64,000 nt of DNA from Cordia subcordata (Eukaryota; Streptophyta; Magnoliopsida; Boraginales; Cordiaceae), in assembly GCA_028554755.1 (NCBI GenBank), contig JAPTOF010000021.1, positions 2,560,501-2,624,500 of the forward strand, written 5' to 3'. This document shows, one piece after another, positions 25,334 to 36,250 of this stretch. The stretch's first letter is position 1. Every line of letters starts with the position of its first letter. A program made the translations under genes and the position numbers. The notes beneath the pieces are model-generated. The model was not told where the DNA came from. It was given only the letters and a program-made list of their open reading frames with translations, and made no database searches.

Positions 25334-25690
25334 GAATTGAGACCATGCTAGATGCAAACCAAAGACTCCTTTCGGTCTAGATCTAATGGTCTATTGCATC
25401 ACATGGGAATGTTCGTTCAGAGCCTGACGATGCTTAGTTTTAGATTCGAACTAGCAATCTAATCTCGAAGAGGTTCGCATTTGATTGGCGTATCGGTGTG
25501 GCTTCATACTGCTCAAGATAAGAGTCTCTCTTAAATAAAATCCCATTTTTGGCTTTGAGCTAATGAGAACTAATGAATAAAATATTGTCATTGTTATTAT
25601 TTTTTGTGACAGGGAACTCACCATCACCATAAGTAATAAAAACAAGTTAAATCTGCCGAAAAGTTATAAACTCTGTGATTTACAGATATA

Positions 25691-25914
25691 GCGTCTGTTT
25701 GGATTAATTTTTTTTTAATAAAAAATATTTTTTTCTTAAAAAAGTACATTTTTTTACTATAAATATTTGAATTAGATTTAAAATTTTAAAATTCTAAAAA
25801 AAAGATCAATTCTAACTTTTTCCAACTACCAGAATTTTTAGCTTGTAAAAGAAAAATATACTTTTTTCAAAAACCCTAGAAAAAACACTTTAAAAGAAGT
25901 CAATCCAAATAAGC
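25691..25914. mobile_element. hAT-like MITE, copy 2
   Basis: The left end GTCTGTTTGGATTAATTT pairs with the reverse complement of the right end GCTTATTTGGATTGACTT. The short AT-rich interior has no coding content. Related ends occur at 11.8 and 33.4 kb. Confidence 0.55.
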
Positions 25915-26382
25915 TCACAGTGTTGCACCCCGACACCTTGATTCAAATCGCTAAAGGGGCAGCTGGTGATAACAAGTTACTATCAACAATTATACACAAC
26001 CTTTTGAGGGTAACTACTCAGAAAAATTTGCAACTATGATCAGATCCATTGAGAAGCTTCGTCTACATGCATCAACATGCCATGAGATGCATTCTAAGTA
26101 GTTAAAGTATATAAATTAATTTGTACTAATAATTTTCACATATAAACATACAACAATTGAACATAATCAAAAGATACGATTGTTGTATTTGTTACATACT
26201 TATCTGAAATCTTAAATCTGGCAACCATATAAAATTATATGAATTTCAGATAAACATAAAACAAACACAGCATTATTTTAATTTCTCTCTTTAAAACAAA
26301 TGACAAGGATTGACAAATGAACTTTACAAACTTAAAAACTTCACGCATATGTTGATAAGTCATCGATTACAAAAGAAAGTTT
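25915..26382. other. 3' flank of the plastid zinc-finger gene
   Basis: AT-rich sequence directly downstream of the minus-strand gene ending at 26383. The proximal part probably holds its 3' untranslated region and polyadenylation site, which I cannot place exactly. Confidence 0.4.
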
Positions 26383-27645
26383 TCATTTGTCAATTTGGTT
26401 GAGTTTGCCAAGACCATTACAACGAGCACAAACAATCTGAGCCTGGTCTTTCCTCGCTGCATTTGCCCTCAATGTAGACCCTGATTGCCTCACAAAACCT
26501 GCTCCATCACACTCAGGACACCTACACAATGTATCAAGTTGTAAGTAAATAATTTCTCAAATAATTTACACAAATTTAAAAAGCATAATATTTAAACAAG
26601 CGACATTATATATGTTACCGCTTGCACAATTCCGAATAAATTGTCCCTCTACATGTGGAACTTGTCGCATGTAGGATGTCAAATACAATATGAAGTTACA
26701 AATTACGGAAAATACATGTTCATAGATCGTTAAATTAGCTGATCGTCCGCTTATTTTAAAAGGGACTATATTACATTCTGCGTTTTTTAAAAGATGACTT
26801 ATCCAATTAGATGGTTATTTCTGTGTAATTTATTACCCTTTTATATTTTCAAAATTTACTACATTACTCCTTGTATTTTTTAAAAGTTGGGACAATTGCC
26901 TCTATTTTTTGTTATTATCTAATAGTCATTAACAAAAAATAAAGGTGTTTTTGTGAAAAATATATAACAGATCATAAGTTTTAATGCTCATAGATACAAG
27001 AAAATATACTTAATAATGTACAATAAGTTAATTTGAACAAAAAACGTCAAGGTATGAGATTACGCGTTGTCTTTTAAAAAGCAAGGGGATAATATGCTAT
27101 GTTTTAACAGCCTATTTGGTTAAACTTATATGAAGTTTATAAGTTGCAAAGAGTAAAAAACATGTGCGGAAGTATTTTTTTTTTTTTTTTCCTAAGAGCT
27201 TATAAATTGTAAAATAAGCAAAGTCATGCTAAAACATAGAACAATCAGCTACTCAAACAAATTATAGCAAGTTAGCGTGCATTTCACTGTGACAAATTAT
27301 ATAAAAATATGTATCAAAAGAGCTAGTGATAATGGGAATGGAACAAGGAAATTACGTGTCCTTGCGGGCAAATAGTATAGGGAAAGCTGTTCCAAGCAAG
27401 GCAACAGCAGCAGCACCAGCTATCAAATAGGTAGTACCATCAGCAGATACATCGCCTGCTGCTGCAACTACTGCCATGGATCTTCTTTTGTTGTTCGTTT
27501 TACTTGTAGCATTCCATAAAGAAACTTTCGAGCCAAAAAAATTTGATCCGCCATAGGAGCCTGAGAAACATGGACTAGCAGATGCTCTGTGATGCTTCAC
27601 TGAACTTGTGGGCAAAAGGGTCTGCAGAGGAACCATGGAAGCCAT
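26383..27645 (-). CDS. Small plastid membrane protein with DnaJ-type zinc finger (FIP-like)
   Basis: Two exons, 27356-27645 and 26383-26521, join at a GT-AG intron to give 142 residues. The first about 55 residues are serine-rich and basic, as a plastid transit peptide should be. One hydrophobic segment (about 72-92, YLIAGAAAVALLGTAFPILF) can span a membrane. The C-terminal half has two CxxCxGxG modules, CPECDGAG at 98 and CARCNGLG at 128, as in the DnaJ cysteine-rich domain. This layout matches, from memory, the Arabidopsis thylakoid protein FIP (FtsH5-interacting protein), which is linked to the FtsH protease and photosystem II repair. Other small DnaJ-zinc-finger plastid proteins remain possible. 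I chose the second in-reach start at 27645, since the frame upstream has no ATG. Confidence 0.82.
26757..27110. repeat. Dispersed repeat in the intron of the FIP-like gene
   Basis: Within the intron, 26,820-27,010 aligns by eye with 36,720-36,930 in a cyclin intron; both share ACAATTGCCTC and AAAAATATATAACA followed by an AAGTTT-containing stretch. The ends of this copy are weakly inverted (GCGTTTTTTAAAAGATGAC against CTTTTTAAAAGACAACGCG), which suggests a MITE. Confidence 0.5.
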
Positions 27646-27696
27646 TGAAGAGTGGTGTTGGATGTCAAATGGATATCTATTCAACAATTTATACAA

Positions 27697-28318
27697 ATGC
27701 TTTTAAATGGATAAGGTAATGCCACATCAGTGAATCAGATTCAGTTTTGGATAAGCATGGTCCCATGAATAGTCTTGGACCAGGTTGTCTCAATCAGATT
27801 GCAAATGGTCCATTTCACAACTGGATCCAAATAAAAATCACCACCCAAATCTGTTATCACGAGCTGGATGACCCATTTAATTAGGATAAAGTTTAATTTG
27901 AATTATCTGGTCTTGTGGTTAAGTGAATTCGAACTTGTTTAGGTAAAGTGTATTATCCTAAATGTATGAATTTTTTGACGCACATCCAAGGTGACCAAAC
28001 CAAGTTAAATCTGTCTGAAAATTTTCACTACTTTGTGTATGTGACCACCACATGATGTTCCAACTAAAATAAATGTATTCAATTGGGTAGAAAAAGGATA
28101 AAAACATGCTGAGGCATTGCATCAGGCTTCTATTACCAAGAAATCTTAATTGGATAAGGTTCTGTTGCTTTCTCTAATTACTGGCAAACTAACATTATGA
28201 TGAGCAAAGTGGAGCTTGAAGCTCTGACTAGATTGCTAAAGGGAGTATAAAACAATCAGACGGTTATAGCAGAGTCTGATGAAGCTCTAAACCGAGCCTT
28301 GCGACTAGCGTGCCATCC
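27697..28318. other. Spacer between the FIP-like and thaumatin-like genes
   Basis: Holds the presumed promoter of the FIP-like gene and the 3' flank of the thaumatin-like gene. No separate feature was recognised. Confidence 0.4.
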
Positions 28319-29170
28319 CTACTGAGGAGGGCAGAATGTGATGACGTATCGCGATGCTCTGCATCTGTTGAGGCTGGAAGAGTCATCAAATGCATAACTA
28401 TAGGCTTTTGGGCAGATAGCCTTAAAAAGATGAGCGAAAAGAGTTGGCTTGCAAGTTTTAGGATTTGCATACTGTCCTGTGCAGCAATACTTGGCTGATT
28501 GCATAGCCAAGCAGGCGCTCTTGCAGCCCACTACCTTGCCTCCCATCTTAACTTCAAGCGCCGATGGACAGCACACATTGAGATCAACTTCGCACGATGC
28601 CACTCCACAGCCAACTCCTCCACCAACCGGCTTCATTGAGACCGGTAAATTGAATCCATCGACTAAGCTAACATCATAGTAATGTAAGGGCGAAGTTGAT
28701 GAGCCCAATGTCATTTCCACAACTGTTGCAGGAGGCACACCACCCATTCCCCTGCAATGCAATTGGCCTCCACAGTCTCCAGTGTCACATGACCCTTTCC
28801 CATTTTTGTCAAAGCAGCAGTTCTGCCTTGCCCAAATCCTCCCTGACCACTTATCAGGCACATCGATCACCACTTCCTCGCCACCACTCAGATGGAAACC
28901 TCCATCTTTCAGGGCAGATTTCCCGGCACCGCCAAGTATTCCTGGCCATATGCTTTCCCTGCAGTTATTTACCAGAATAAGCTGAATAGCATCTGCAATC
29001 ACAAGTAACAAGGAACTAAAATGTCATTCTGTTTCTTGAAATTTTACTCAAAAAAGAAAAAAAGAAGCATGCAAATGAAAAAAAGATAAACGCGATTATT
29101 CATTACCCGTTTGTATTATAAAGAGGAATACACAGAGCGGAAGAGTTAAGACTTTTGATAAGACTATCAT
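28319..29170 (-). CDS. Thaumatin-like protein (PR-5 family), secreted
   Basis: Exon 1 (29107-29170) encodes a hydrophobic signal peptide ([18 protein letters not shown]) and exon 2 (28319-28992) the rest, 245 residues in all, joined by a GT-AG intron. The mature part shows the family order: [71 protein letters not shown] and AYSYAFDD. The acidic-cleft residues (R, E, D, D, D) can be placed in [21 protein letters not shown] and AYSYAFDD. I count 18 cysteines in the mature part, two more than the classical 16; the extra ones form the pairs NCC and VCC. Members bind glucans or act in defence and abiotic stress. The substrate here is unknown. The protein ends shortly after CPPQ, so no GPI anchor is expected. 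Confidence 0.93.
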
Positions 29171-29786
29171 CTTTGAGATGTTTTTCGCGTCTACGAGCAA
29201 CACTGGAGAGTGAAGGCGGCCTTAGGCAGGTTTTGAAGTACGGAAGATTGAAGGGGAAGGATCAACTTAAACGGCCGAGTGCACAAACAGCCTTTTTATC
29301 TCTTTTTCAACTTTTTGCGACAAAGGGCAAAGATGCATTGCTTCAAGCTGGAGGCTTGTCTCATACCACTATAAGCAAGTGGGAAGTAAATCACTATTAA
29401 TGGTGAGAATTGTGCTTAACAACTTCTTAATCAAGTTAACTTTTCCTAGCGGGCATCTCTAATTGCCTTTAATGTCAGTCATTGATGAACTAGTTTCACA
29501 TGGTAGACTAACATGCATTAAGTACTTTCCACACAAGAATGCATCAGATACCGAACCCAAAAATCGATACATGTTGTGTTTAAGGTATCCATTAAGCAGA
29601 TGAGTCTCTAATTCTTTAAGTCATCCATTTTCTAAATTCTCTGTTTGTAAGCTTTTTCAAGCAGATCCAAGCTGTGCTATGCTACGTACTGTTACTAATA
29701 ACTTTGAGTGCATGTCATTTCAATTTGTTTAGCATTGCAATGGGTTTACCTCATATCAGTTTTAAAGCCATTAGTAGATCTGGAAA
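29171..29786. other. 5' flank of the thaumatin-like gene
   Basis: Presumed promoter region. Nothing definite was recognised; the open plus-strand frame at 29,155-29,400 has no family resemblance. Confidence 0.4.
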
Positions 29787-30398
29787 TAGAGATGGTAATG
29801 ACACTTCACCACATTCTGCTTCACAGGAGTATCACAGGAATAGGGTGCACAGGAATAGGGTGGGAGTTTTTGTAAAAAAAAACCCCTGTTAGGGGCGAGA
29901 CGGGATTTTGTTCCCCTATCCTGATGCAAAGGGGGGTGGGGGTGGGGTAGGGATTTGTCTACCCAGTCCGTCCAGCCCTGCAAAAAATATATATTTGTTA
30001 TTTATAATATGTAAAAATATATATTTGTTATTCATAATATGTTTTTATATATTTTGAATATAAACATTATATAAACTTGTGTATATTTCTAATATATTTT
30101 TATATATTTTAATATAAACTTTATATCATCAAAATATCTTTGGTCTAGTTGTAAAAACTAACTTACTTTTAATACGTTCTTATGTATTAATATTTTTTAA
30201 AAAATTTTAATGTCATTGACTTTGTTGACCGATACTCCATATAGACGGGGCGAAATTTTTTCCATCCCACGGCGAAGATGATAGTGTAAGAGTTTACCTG
30301 GTATCGGTATATGATAGGGTAGAGACGGGAGTTTTATTAATAGGTATGAAATAGGGATAAGCACACTCCGCCCCTACCCTACCTTATTACCATTCCTA
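29787..30398. mobile_element. hAT-like non-autonomous element, 612 bp
   Basis: The left end TAGAGATGGTAAT and the reverse complement of the right end TAGGAATGGTAAT are near-identical TIRs. The flanking octamers TCTGGAAA and TCTGAGAA match at six of eight positions, which fits a decayed 8-bp hAT target duplication. Inside, G-rich and C-rich blocks near both ends (GGGGGTGGGGGTGGGGTAGGG near 29,935; CGCCCCTACCCTACC near 30,370) surround an AT-rich core. There is no coding capacity. Confidence 0.65.
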
Positions 30399-32252
30399 TC
30401 TGAGAATAGATCATTGGACTTGGTGGCAAAGTTGAACGTCCGTGAAATCTCTATTCTTATAATGTCAAATATCAAATGTCTTGTGTGAGGGGAAAAATCT
30501 CGTCTTTTGATTTTGATTCTACAAGTGTAGGATAATTATAACTTTGGCCCTTGAATTTTACTACAATGACTCCACAGGTGACGTGACACAAATTTTACAA
30601 AGATTACCATGTTATTGTTGAAGACAATATAAGGGAAGAAAATACAATACCGTAAGTGAAGAAAATACAATCACCCTCTAATAACTCGGAGATTATAGAT
30701 GAGAAGGTCATTTCGAACTTGTCTGCGTAGCTTCACTAGTGAATTCCACACTAAACAGAAAGCTTTGAAATAGAAGATTAGGCTATATTTATTTCCTGGT
30801 AATGGAAGAGCACATCTAAAGTTTCTCAATCTTTATCATTATATCTCAGATTGTTAAAGGGGAAGGGAATCTAGCACTGAGCTCGATAGAATTAGAATAA
30901 GCAAAAGGCATGAAGATTATTGGTGACCTTTGCAATATAATATGCAACCTTTTGCAAGCTTCACTATCATGCAAAGTAAGGGCAAGTGAAATCCGGGGCG
31001 CTGATTTTGTCCCCAGCTTTCTCATACTTGTATTATAAGCTTCTCTTCTACTATTCTACAGCCATATCCAACAAGCAGATTCTTAAGAAACCCATTGTTT
31101 CTCTACTGTTGTAAGCGTCATTAATGGAGAAATAAAGCCTTTCTCTTCTTCATTATTTCTGAGAGAAGAATTATCAGCTCCCATCCTCAAAATATACCAA
31201 AAATGTACAGATGACCATATCAACCCCGGAACACACTAAAAAACAAACTGTCATAATACATTTCCGGTTGAGTGGACGGACCACATAGTCAATCAGAACC
31301 AACTACTATTTTTCAGTAGTTTTTTTATTCAACTCTATGTGCATTAGCGCAATAATTGTAGACAAAAGACAGAGTTAGTCTATGCTCAAAGAGATCCGAC
31401 GTCAATATGGTCATCAAATCATTGATCCAACCGTTAGATCATTTTCCTGATTCTGAATTGTTGATTTCTTTTTCCTTTTTCTCCCTCAGTCAACAGAGAT
31501 TCATTAGACTTGTTTATTCCAACCATGATATCATTATTGTGAGCTATCTTTTCTCGATCAATGTGTCGAACAAAGAACAACAAGTGCATTTAATGAATTA
31601 ATCATACAAGATTAGTCCTATATTTTCTTAATGGTATGGTCTTTCTAGAATCGTATAACTGTCAAAAGTGAGTTATTTTTTGTCAGAACTGTTATAGTCC
31701 GAATACTAATAAGGTTGGGTCGACGCCTTAGGTGATTCAAATTATTGCGTATAGAAAGGGTCAGAATTTTGGAGAGCTACAAGTACAGGCTATGGACCAG
31801 GCCAAACCTGGCCCAGTAGAAACAACACTAGTAACGAAAGCCCACTCACTCCACAGGAGCAGGCTCACAAATAGTCTTAACTAAGCAGCCCAATTACAAA
31901 GTCCAACTGAAATTCAACACACAACGACAGGCCAACACAACCAGCTAGCCCAAGAACGAAGTCCGTCAGGATACCAGGCTCCGCAACAGCGGTCACGGCA
32001 CCATGGCTCCAGCATTTTTTACTTGTTGGTTGTTATTCTGAGTGCCCATAAGCAACAAAATAAGCACAGAAAAAACACCCTCGAAGGGTTCCAAAAAGTA
32101 ATCAAAACATCAATAATATATGCTTTTCGTGTAAGATAGTAGGTACATCAGCTTATGGTACTCTTTGTGAGTAAAATGTAATGGAGACAATTTTACAAGA
32201 TTTTGCCTAAACTCCTGCTGCAATCTGTTCAAGAACAAAAACACTAAAATGT
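30399..32252. other. Intergenic DNA with an unidentified GC-richer block
   Basis: No gene is supported. A more GC-balanced block at about 31,690-32,035 differs from its surroundings and may be a transposon fragment, but I could not classify it. The part at 32,100-32,252 is probably the 3' untranslated region of OHP1. Confidence 0.4.
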
Positions 32253-33861
32253 TCAAAGAGGAAGATCGAGTCCTTTTCCAACATCCACACCTATCAATTG
32301 AAGTATCCCTTTGTTCAAGATCTGAAAAAGTAAACAACAAATGATATATCAGATTACTAGGAATTGTATATCTCTTCTTTACTCACTCTCTCTTTTTCAT
32401 TTTTTGCAATGTAAGAATTATTGCGTTAGATGGTATATCTTGCGTTCTCTTTTTCTTTTCTTTTACCTTTTTTTTTTTTTTTGGGAATTTTCTGAGTCTG
32501 CCCTTCATATAATTAAGATTATAGAGTAAAATGCACATCCGCCCTTGTTTGTCTAATTGGACGACTAAAGGGTGTGTCTAGCATAATACCCTGTGGTTTT
32601 TAAAGGGTGATATGAATTTCCTGCCTTAACGTTTCCGTCATCCAAATTAGCCTTATTGCGCAGTTAAAAGTATTTTTTTTTTCTTTTTCTTTTTCCCTGC
32701 ATCTATAATTATTAAAACTTGATATAATTATCACTAATCTAAAATTTAAACTTGTAGAAAAAATTTTTGATTATATTTATTATATACTTAGCACATTCCT
32801 TCACGTGTAGACATAATTTGTTTCCAAGCCTTACACTTGAACAATTTTAGTAATTTTAAGTGGGTGAAGATGCTTTTTGAACCCGTGACATACATGAACC
32901 CAGTACCACCTCATTAAGTTCAAGCTTGTAAAGAAAATTTGGATATGTTTATTTATTGTGTTTAACAAGTCCTTCCAATGAGCTATATATTTTCATAAAA
33001 AATAGTTTTATTTACCATTAGTGTTAGTAAGAATAAATTTGACATTTCAATACTTCAGCTAAAAACATTAAGATAATAGCCAAAAAAAAAAGCTCTAGAA
33101 TTCGGCTGATACGAGGAAGAAGATAAACGAACCAGTTCTACAATGAAAGTACCAATGAGTCCAATCATGCAGGCCCTAGAATTCCATATCTCAGCAGTCC
33201 TGGTGAACCCCAGAAATGGAGGTTTGAACATTGGCTCCACTTTTGGCAACTGCACCTGCACATTCCAAAATATTGGTTTAATTATTTATTATGTGGCCTT
33301 CCCACGTGCAGGCAACTAAGACACCATATTTAATTATCATCCCATTTAAAAAAGTTTAAACTTGTAAAAAATATATTAGTTTAGGACCCATTTGAATTGA
33401 CATTTTTTTAAGAAAAATTATCTTTGTTGAAAAAAGTTTATTTATTTTATAATAATTATTTGGCTTAATTTTCAAAAAAACCCAAGCTATGAAGAAGTTC
33501 ATTTACAATTTTTTTTAAAAGTCAAATTTTTTAACGTCTAAAAAAAATACTTTTTCTAAAAAATTATTAAAAAAAATATTTCTCAAAAAAAGCCAATCTA
33601 AATGAACCCTTAATTATTTATTGTGCTTAACAATCAGAATATCAAATTTCTCTGCTAAGTGTGTAAGTAAATTGAATCAAACAAGGGACATACTCCAGCA
33701 GGAAGCTTTGCGGCCTGAACTTTGAAAGAGACCCTTGGCCGGGAGGTGGTTATGCTGTTTTGGCTTCCATTTTTGGAGACGAAGAGTTGAGTCTGGATAT
33801 GGTTATTTAGAGCTGTTGTTGACAGGAAAGAAGATGAAAGTGTTGGTGAAGCAGCAGCCAT
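32253..33861 (-). CDS. OHP1: One-helix protein 1, light-harvesting-like thylakoid protein
   Basis: Three exons, 33694-33861, 33133-33255 and 32253-32321, give 119 residues with GT-AG introns. Residues 1 to about 50 form a serine/threonine-rich transit peptide. The single helix carries the light-harvesting chlorophyll-binding signature E-x-x-N-S-R-x-x-M-x-G (AEIWNSRACMIG, residues 77-88), followed by TFIVELILNKGI and the conserved end VGKGLDLPL. The short last exon is easy to miss but matches the OHP1 C-terminus. OHP1 works with OHP2 and HCF244 in photosystem II reaction-centre assembly, delivering or protecting chlorophyll. A GATAAG I-box lies upstream on the coding strand (33902-33907), consistent with light control. 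Intron 1 contains a MITE and intron 2 a SINE-like repeat. Confidence 0.95.
32795..32970. repeat. SINE-like dispersed repeat, copy A (OHP1 intron 2)
   Basis: Shares with two other loci the phrases TTACACTTGAACAATTTTA, TTTTTGAACCCGTGAC and ACCACCTCATTAAG, then GCTTGTAAAGA. The phrase around GAACC resembles a tRNA B-box on the opposite strand. Confidence 0.5.
33384..33609. mobile_element. hAT-like MITE, copy 3 (OHP1 intron 1)
   Basis: The left end GGACCCATTTGAATTGACAT pairs with the reverse complement of the right end GGGTTCATTTAGATTGGCTT over more than 30 bp. The element lies entirely inside the first intron, so it does not alter the protein. Confidence 0.6.
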
Positions 33862-35059
33862 TTTTTGTGTAGAATTTGCAGGGTGGTCGATTCTTTTCCA
33901 CCTTATCTATTTATTTTGTTTGTCAAATTTTCAGTGGTCCCAAATAATTGAGATGCTAAGTTTGTTCCTCGTGGAGCCTCGTGTACCACTAGTTAGATTT
34001 CTGAGGAGGCTTTTTTTTTTTCTAACCAAAAAAGAAATGAGGTGTTTTTTTTAATTATTTAATTCCCCCCCCCCCCGCCTTCCTCCTTCCCGGATGAACT
34101 TTTCTTCTTGTTTACACCTGTCCAACCGTTGACTCTAGAGGCTTCAACTTAAGTTGTTATGTTTAAATAAATTATATTAATTTCTGATTTTGTAAAATAT
34201 ATTTTTTATTTTATTTGTTTCTCATGACTACATATAAATATATTTAAGATAAATAACATTTCACTCCCCTATGGACTATGGTTTAGTCAAAACATACATA
34301 ATCCCTTACTAGTTTCAAAATTAACTAATCATTTCCTTAAATACATATACATAATACATGTCATAAACAGCTTCAATCACAATGTCGCAGACTCATACTA
34401 ATTGGTTTTAAGATAAAACCCACGATTCTTAACATAATAAAAAATTAAGTTTTGAATCCAATCTCATTCATCATACATCTATCCATGTATATATAATCCA
34501 TCTCTCCTAAAGCTAGCTTGGTCTAGTCTTATTCAATGTACATCCATTCACCTAAGACTCGCAGCTCATAACAATTGTATCTTCGATTCTGGATCAGTTT
34601 CGATCTCACTCGTAGCTTATCAATCGTTTTAGAAAAGCCATACGTCAAATGGGATCACACATGAAATCATTCTAAAAAGTTGCATCATAAGCTGGGTTGA
34701 CTCACGTATGTCGAAAAAAGGAGCTTCTGTATGTTCTTGTTTTATACGAGGAAAAATTTTAAATATCATATTTTATATTACTCTTTTTTGACACAAATTA
34801 ATTTTAGATTAAAAAACTAAATGAGGTTAAAAATAGACATGTTACCAGGTTGTTAATGCTTTTTGAAATTACAGCTACCTTAATGCATGGTGTCTCATCC
34901 TTTATGGTTCTTCAATTAATCTAAGAACAAAATCTGTCAAAATGATGGGTTTTCCCGTTGCTAAACATCATAAGCATATCAGTTGCACATATGAATCACA
35001 CGATTTGGGATATTAACTAATGTTACGAGATTCAACATGGTCAGCAAATGATTGAAACA

Positions 35060-35128
<69 letters not shown>

Positions 35129-35721
35129 AACATTTGAATTCTGAGTTGTCTTTTTATAATTAAAGGTGTCAAGTTCAAATGTGTCCTATCATTATAATAA
35201 CTAGTATGCAACCCATTTTGATATAAATTTATAATTATTAATTTGTATAAATAATTTACTGCATGAATTAGTTTTAAAATATCTTAATTTGATTAATAGT
35301 TTAATTATAATTAACTGTAAAATAAAGTGTGTTAAAAAAGAAAATAATATGTAAAACTTTAAATAGAATTTTTTTTTCAAATGTAGACAAAAAGTCGTTA
35401 CTTAAAAAAAAAAAGTTGCTAACTAAAGGAATTTTCTCAAAAGGTCAAAAAAAAGGTTGTTATTGAAATCTTGCAAGGGAAGCTTGCGTATTCTTTTAGA
35501 ATATATTATTGTGCATGTGACGTGGCCGAATGTGATGTTTTAAAAATTTGAAAGGAAACAAATATGATATTTGGGATTATTATTTTAGTAGTATAGATAG
35601 ATTGTAAAGTTTTTACTAACTTAAAATATGTGTCGGTACATTATATTCTATATGTACTTTAGAAATTATAAATTTGAGGTGGATCAAATGATCAACTAAA
35701 GATGAGTTTCTCGTCATAAAA
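33862..35721. other. OHP1 5' flank and intergenic DNA
   Basis: Close to OHP1 is its presumed promoter. A homopolymer (C)10 lies near 34,068. Otherwise AT-rich, with a long CT microsatellite at 35,062. Confidence 0.45.
35062..35127. repeat. (CT)n microsatellite
   Basis: About 32 CT units with two TTT interruptions near the right end. Confidence 0.95.
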
Positions 35722-36091
35722 AAGGGCAAATAATGGTCTATCTAGTCTCTTATTTTACTCTTTTGATAAAAAATTCCTCTTTTGTAAAATGTAAAAATTT
35801 AGTCTTTTATTTTTACAATTTGTGATGTTAGTAGTCCCAAACTTGAAAAACATCGAAAAAAAGTAATGGTGGTAAAACTAATAGTGTCATAAATTGTTAA
35901 AATAAGGGACAAATAATGTCACAAATTACAAAAATAAAAGCCTAAAAAATGTCATTTGGTTGACATTTTTTAAGCCAGCACTAACATTATCATTAATTGT
36001 AAAAATAAGAGATTGAATTATCTCATTTTAAAAATAACAAATTTAATGTCAAAAGAGTTAAAATAAAAGGGATCAAATAAGTTATTTTTCC
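35722..36091. mobile_element. Fold-back MITE with ~100-bp TIRs
   Basis: The left arm (CTCTTATTTTACTCTTTTGA and later CTTTTATTTTTACAATTTGTG) matches the reverse complement of the right arm (CTTTTATTTTAACTCTTTTGA and CTCTTATTTTTACAATTAATG) over about 100 bp each, leaving a short centre. The flanks share a TAAAAA motif that may be part of a target duplication. No coding content. It lies just downstream of the cyclin gene. Confidence 0.6.
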
Positions 36092-36250
36092 TAAAAAGAA
36101 AGAAAAAAATCTTGAAAAGAAAAGCATTCAAGGCGGACCCTACTCTAAAAACTTAGCTTTTAGTGATGGGTCTACATACGCGTTCATGATTCCCCTTACT
36201 ACTACAGCACGTCAACAGTTAGTATACGAATCAAATCGTACGTGGTGATT

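Noticed and set aside
25340..25480. tRNA-like phrase with GATTCGAACTAGCAATC
   Set aside because: No acceptor stem or full cloverleaf could be folded around it.
31690..32035. GC-richer block suspected to be an LTR
   Set aside because: No TG...CA ends, TATA box or primer site could be defined.
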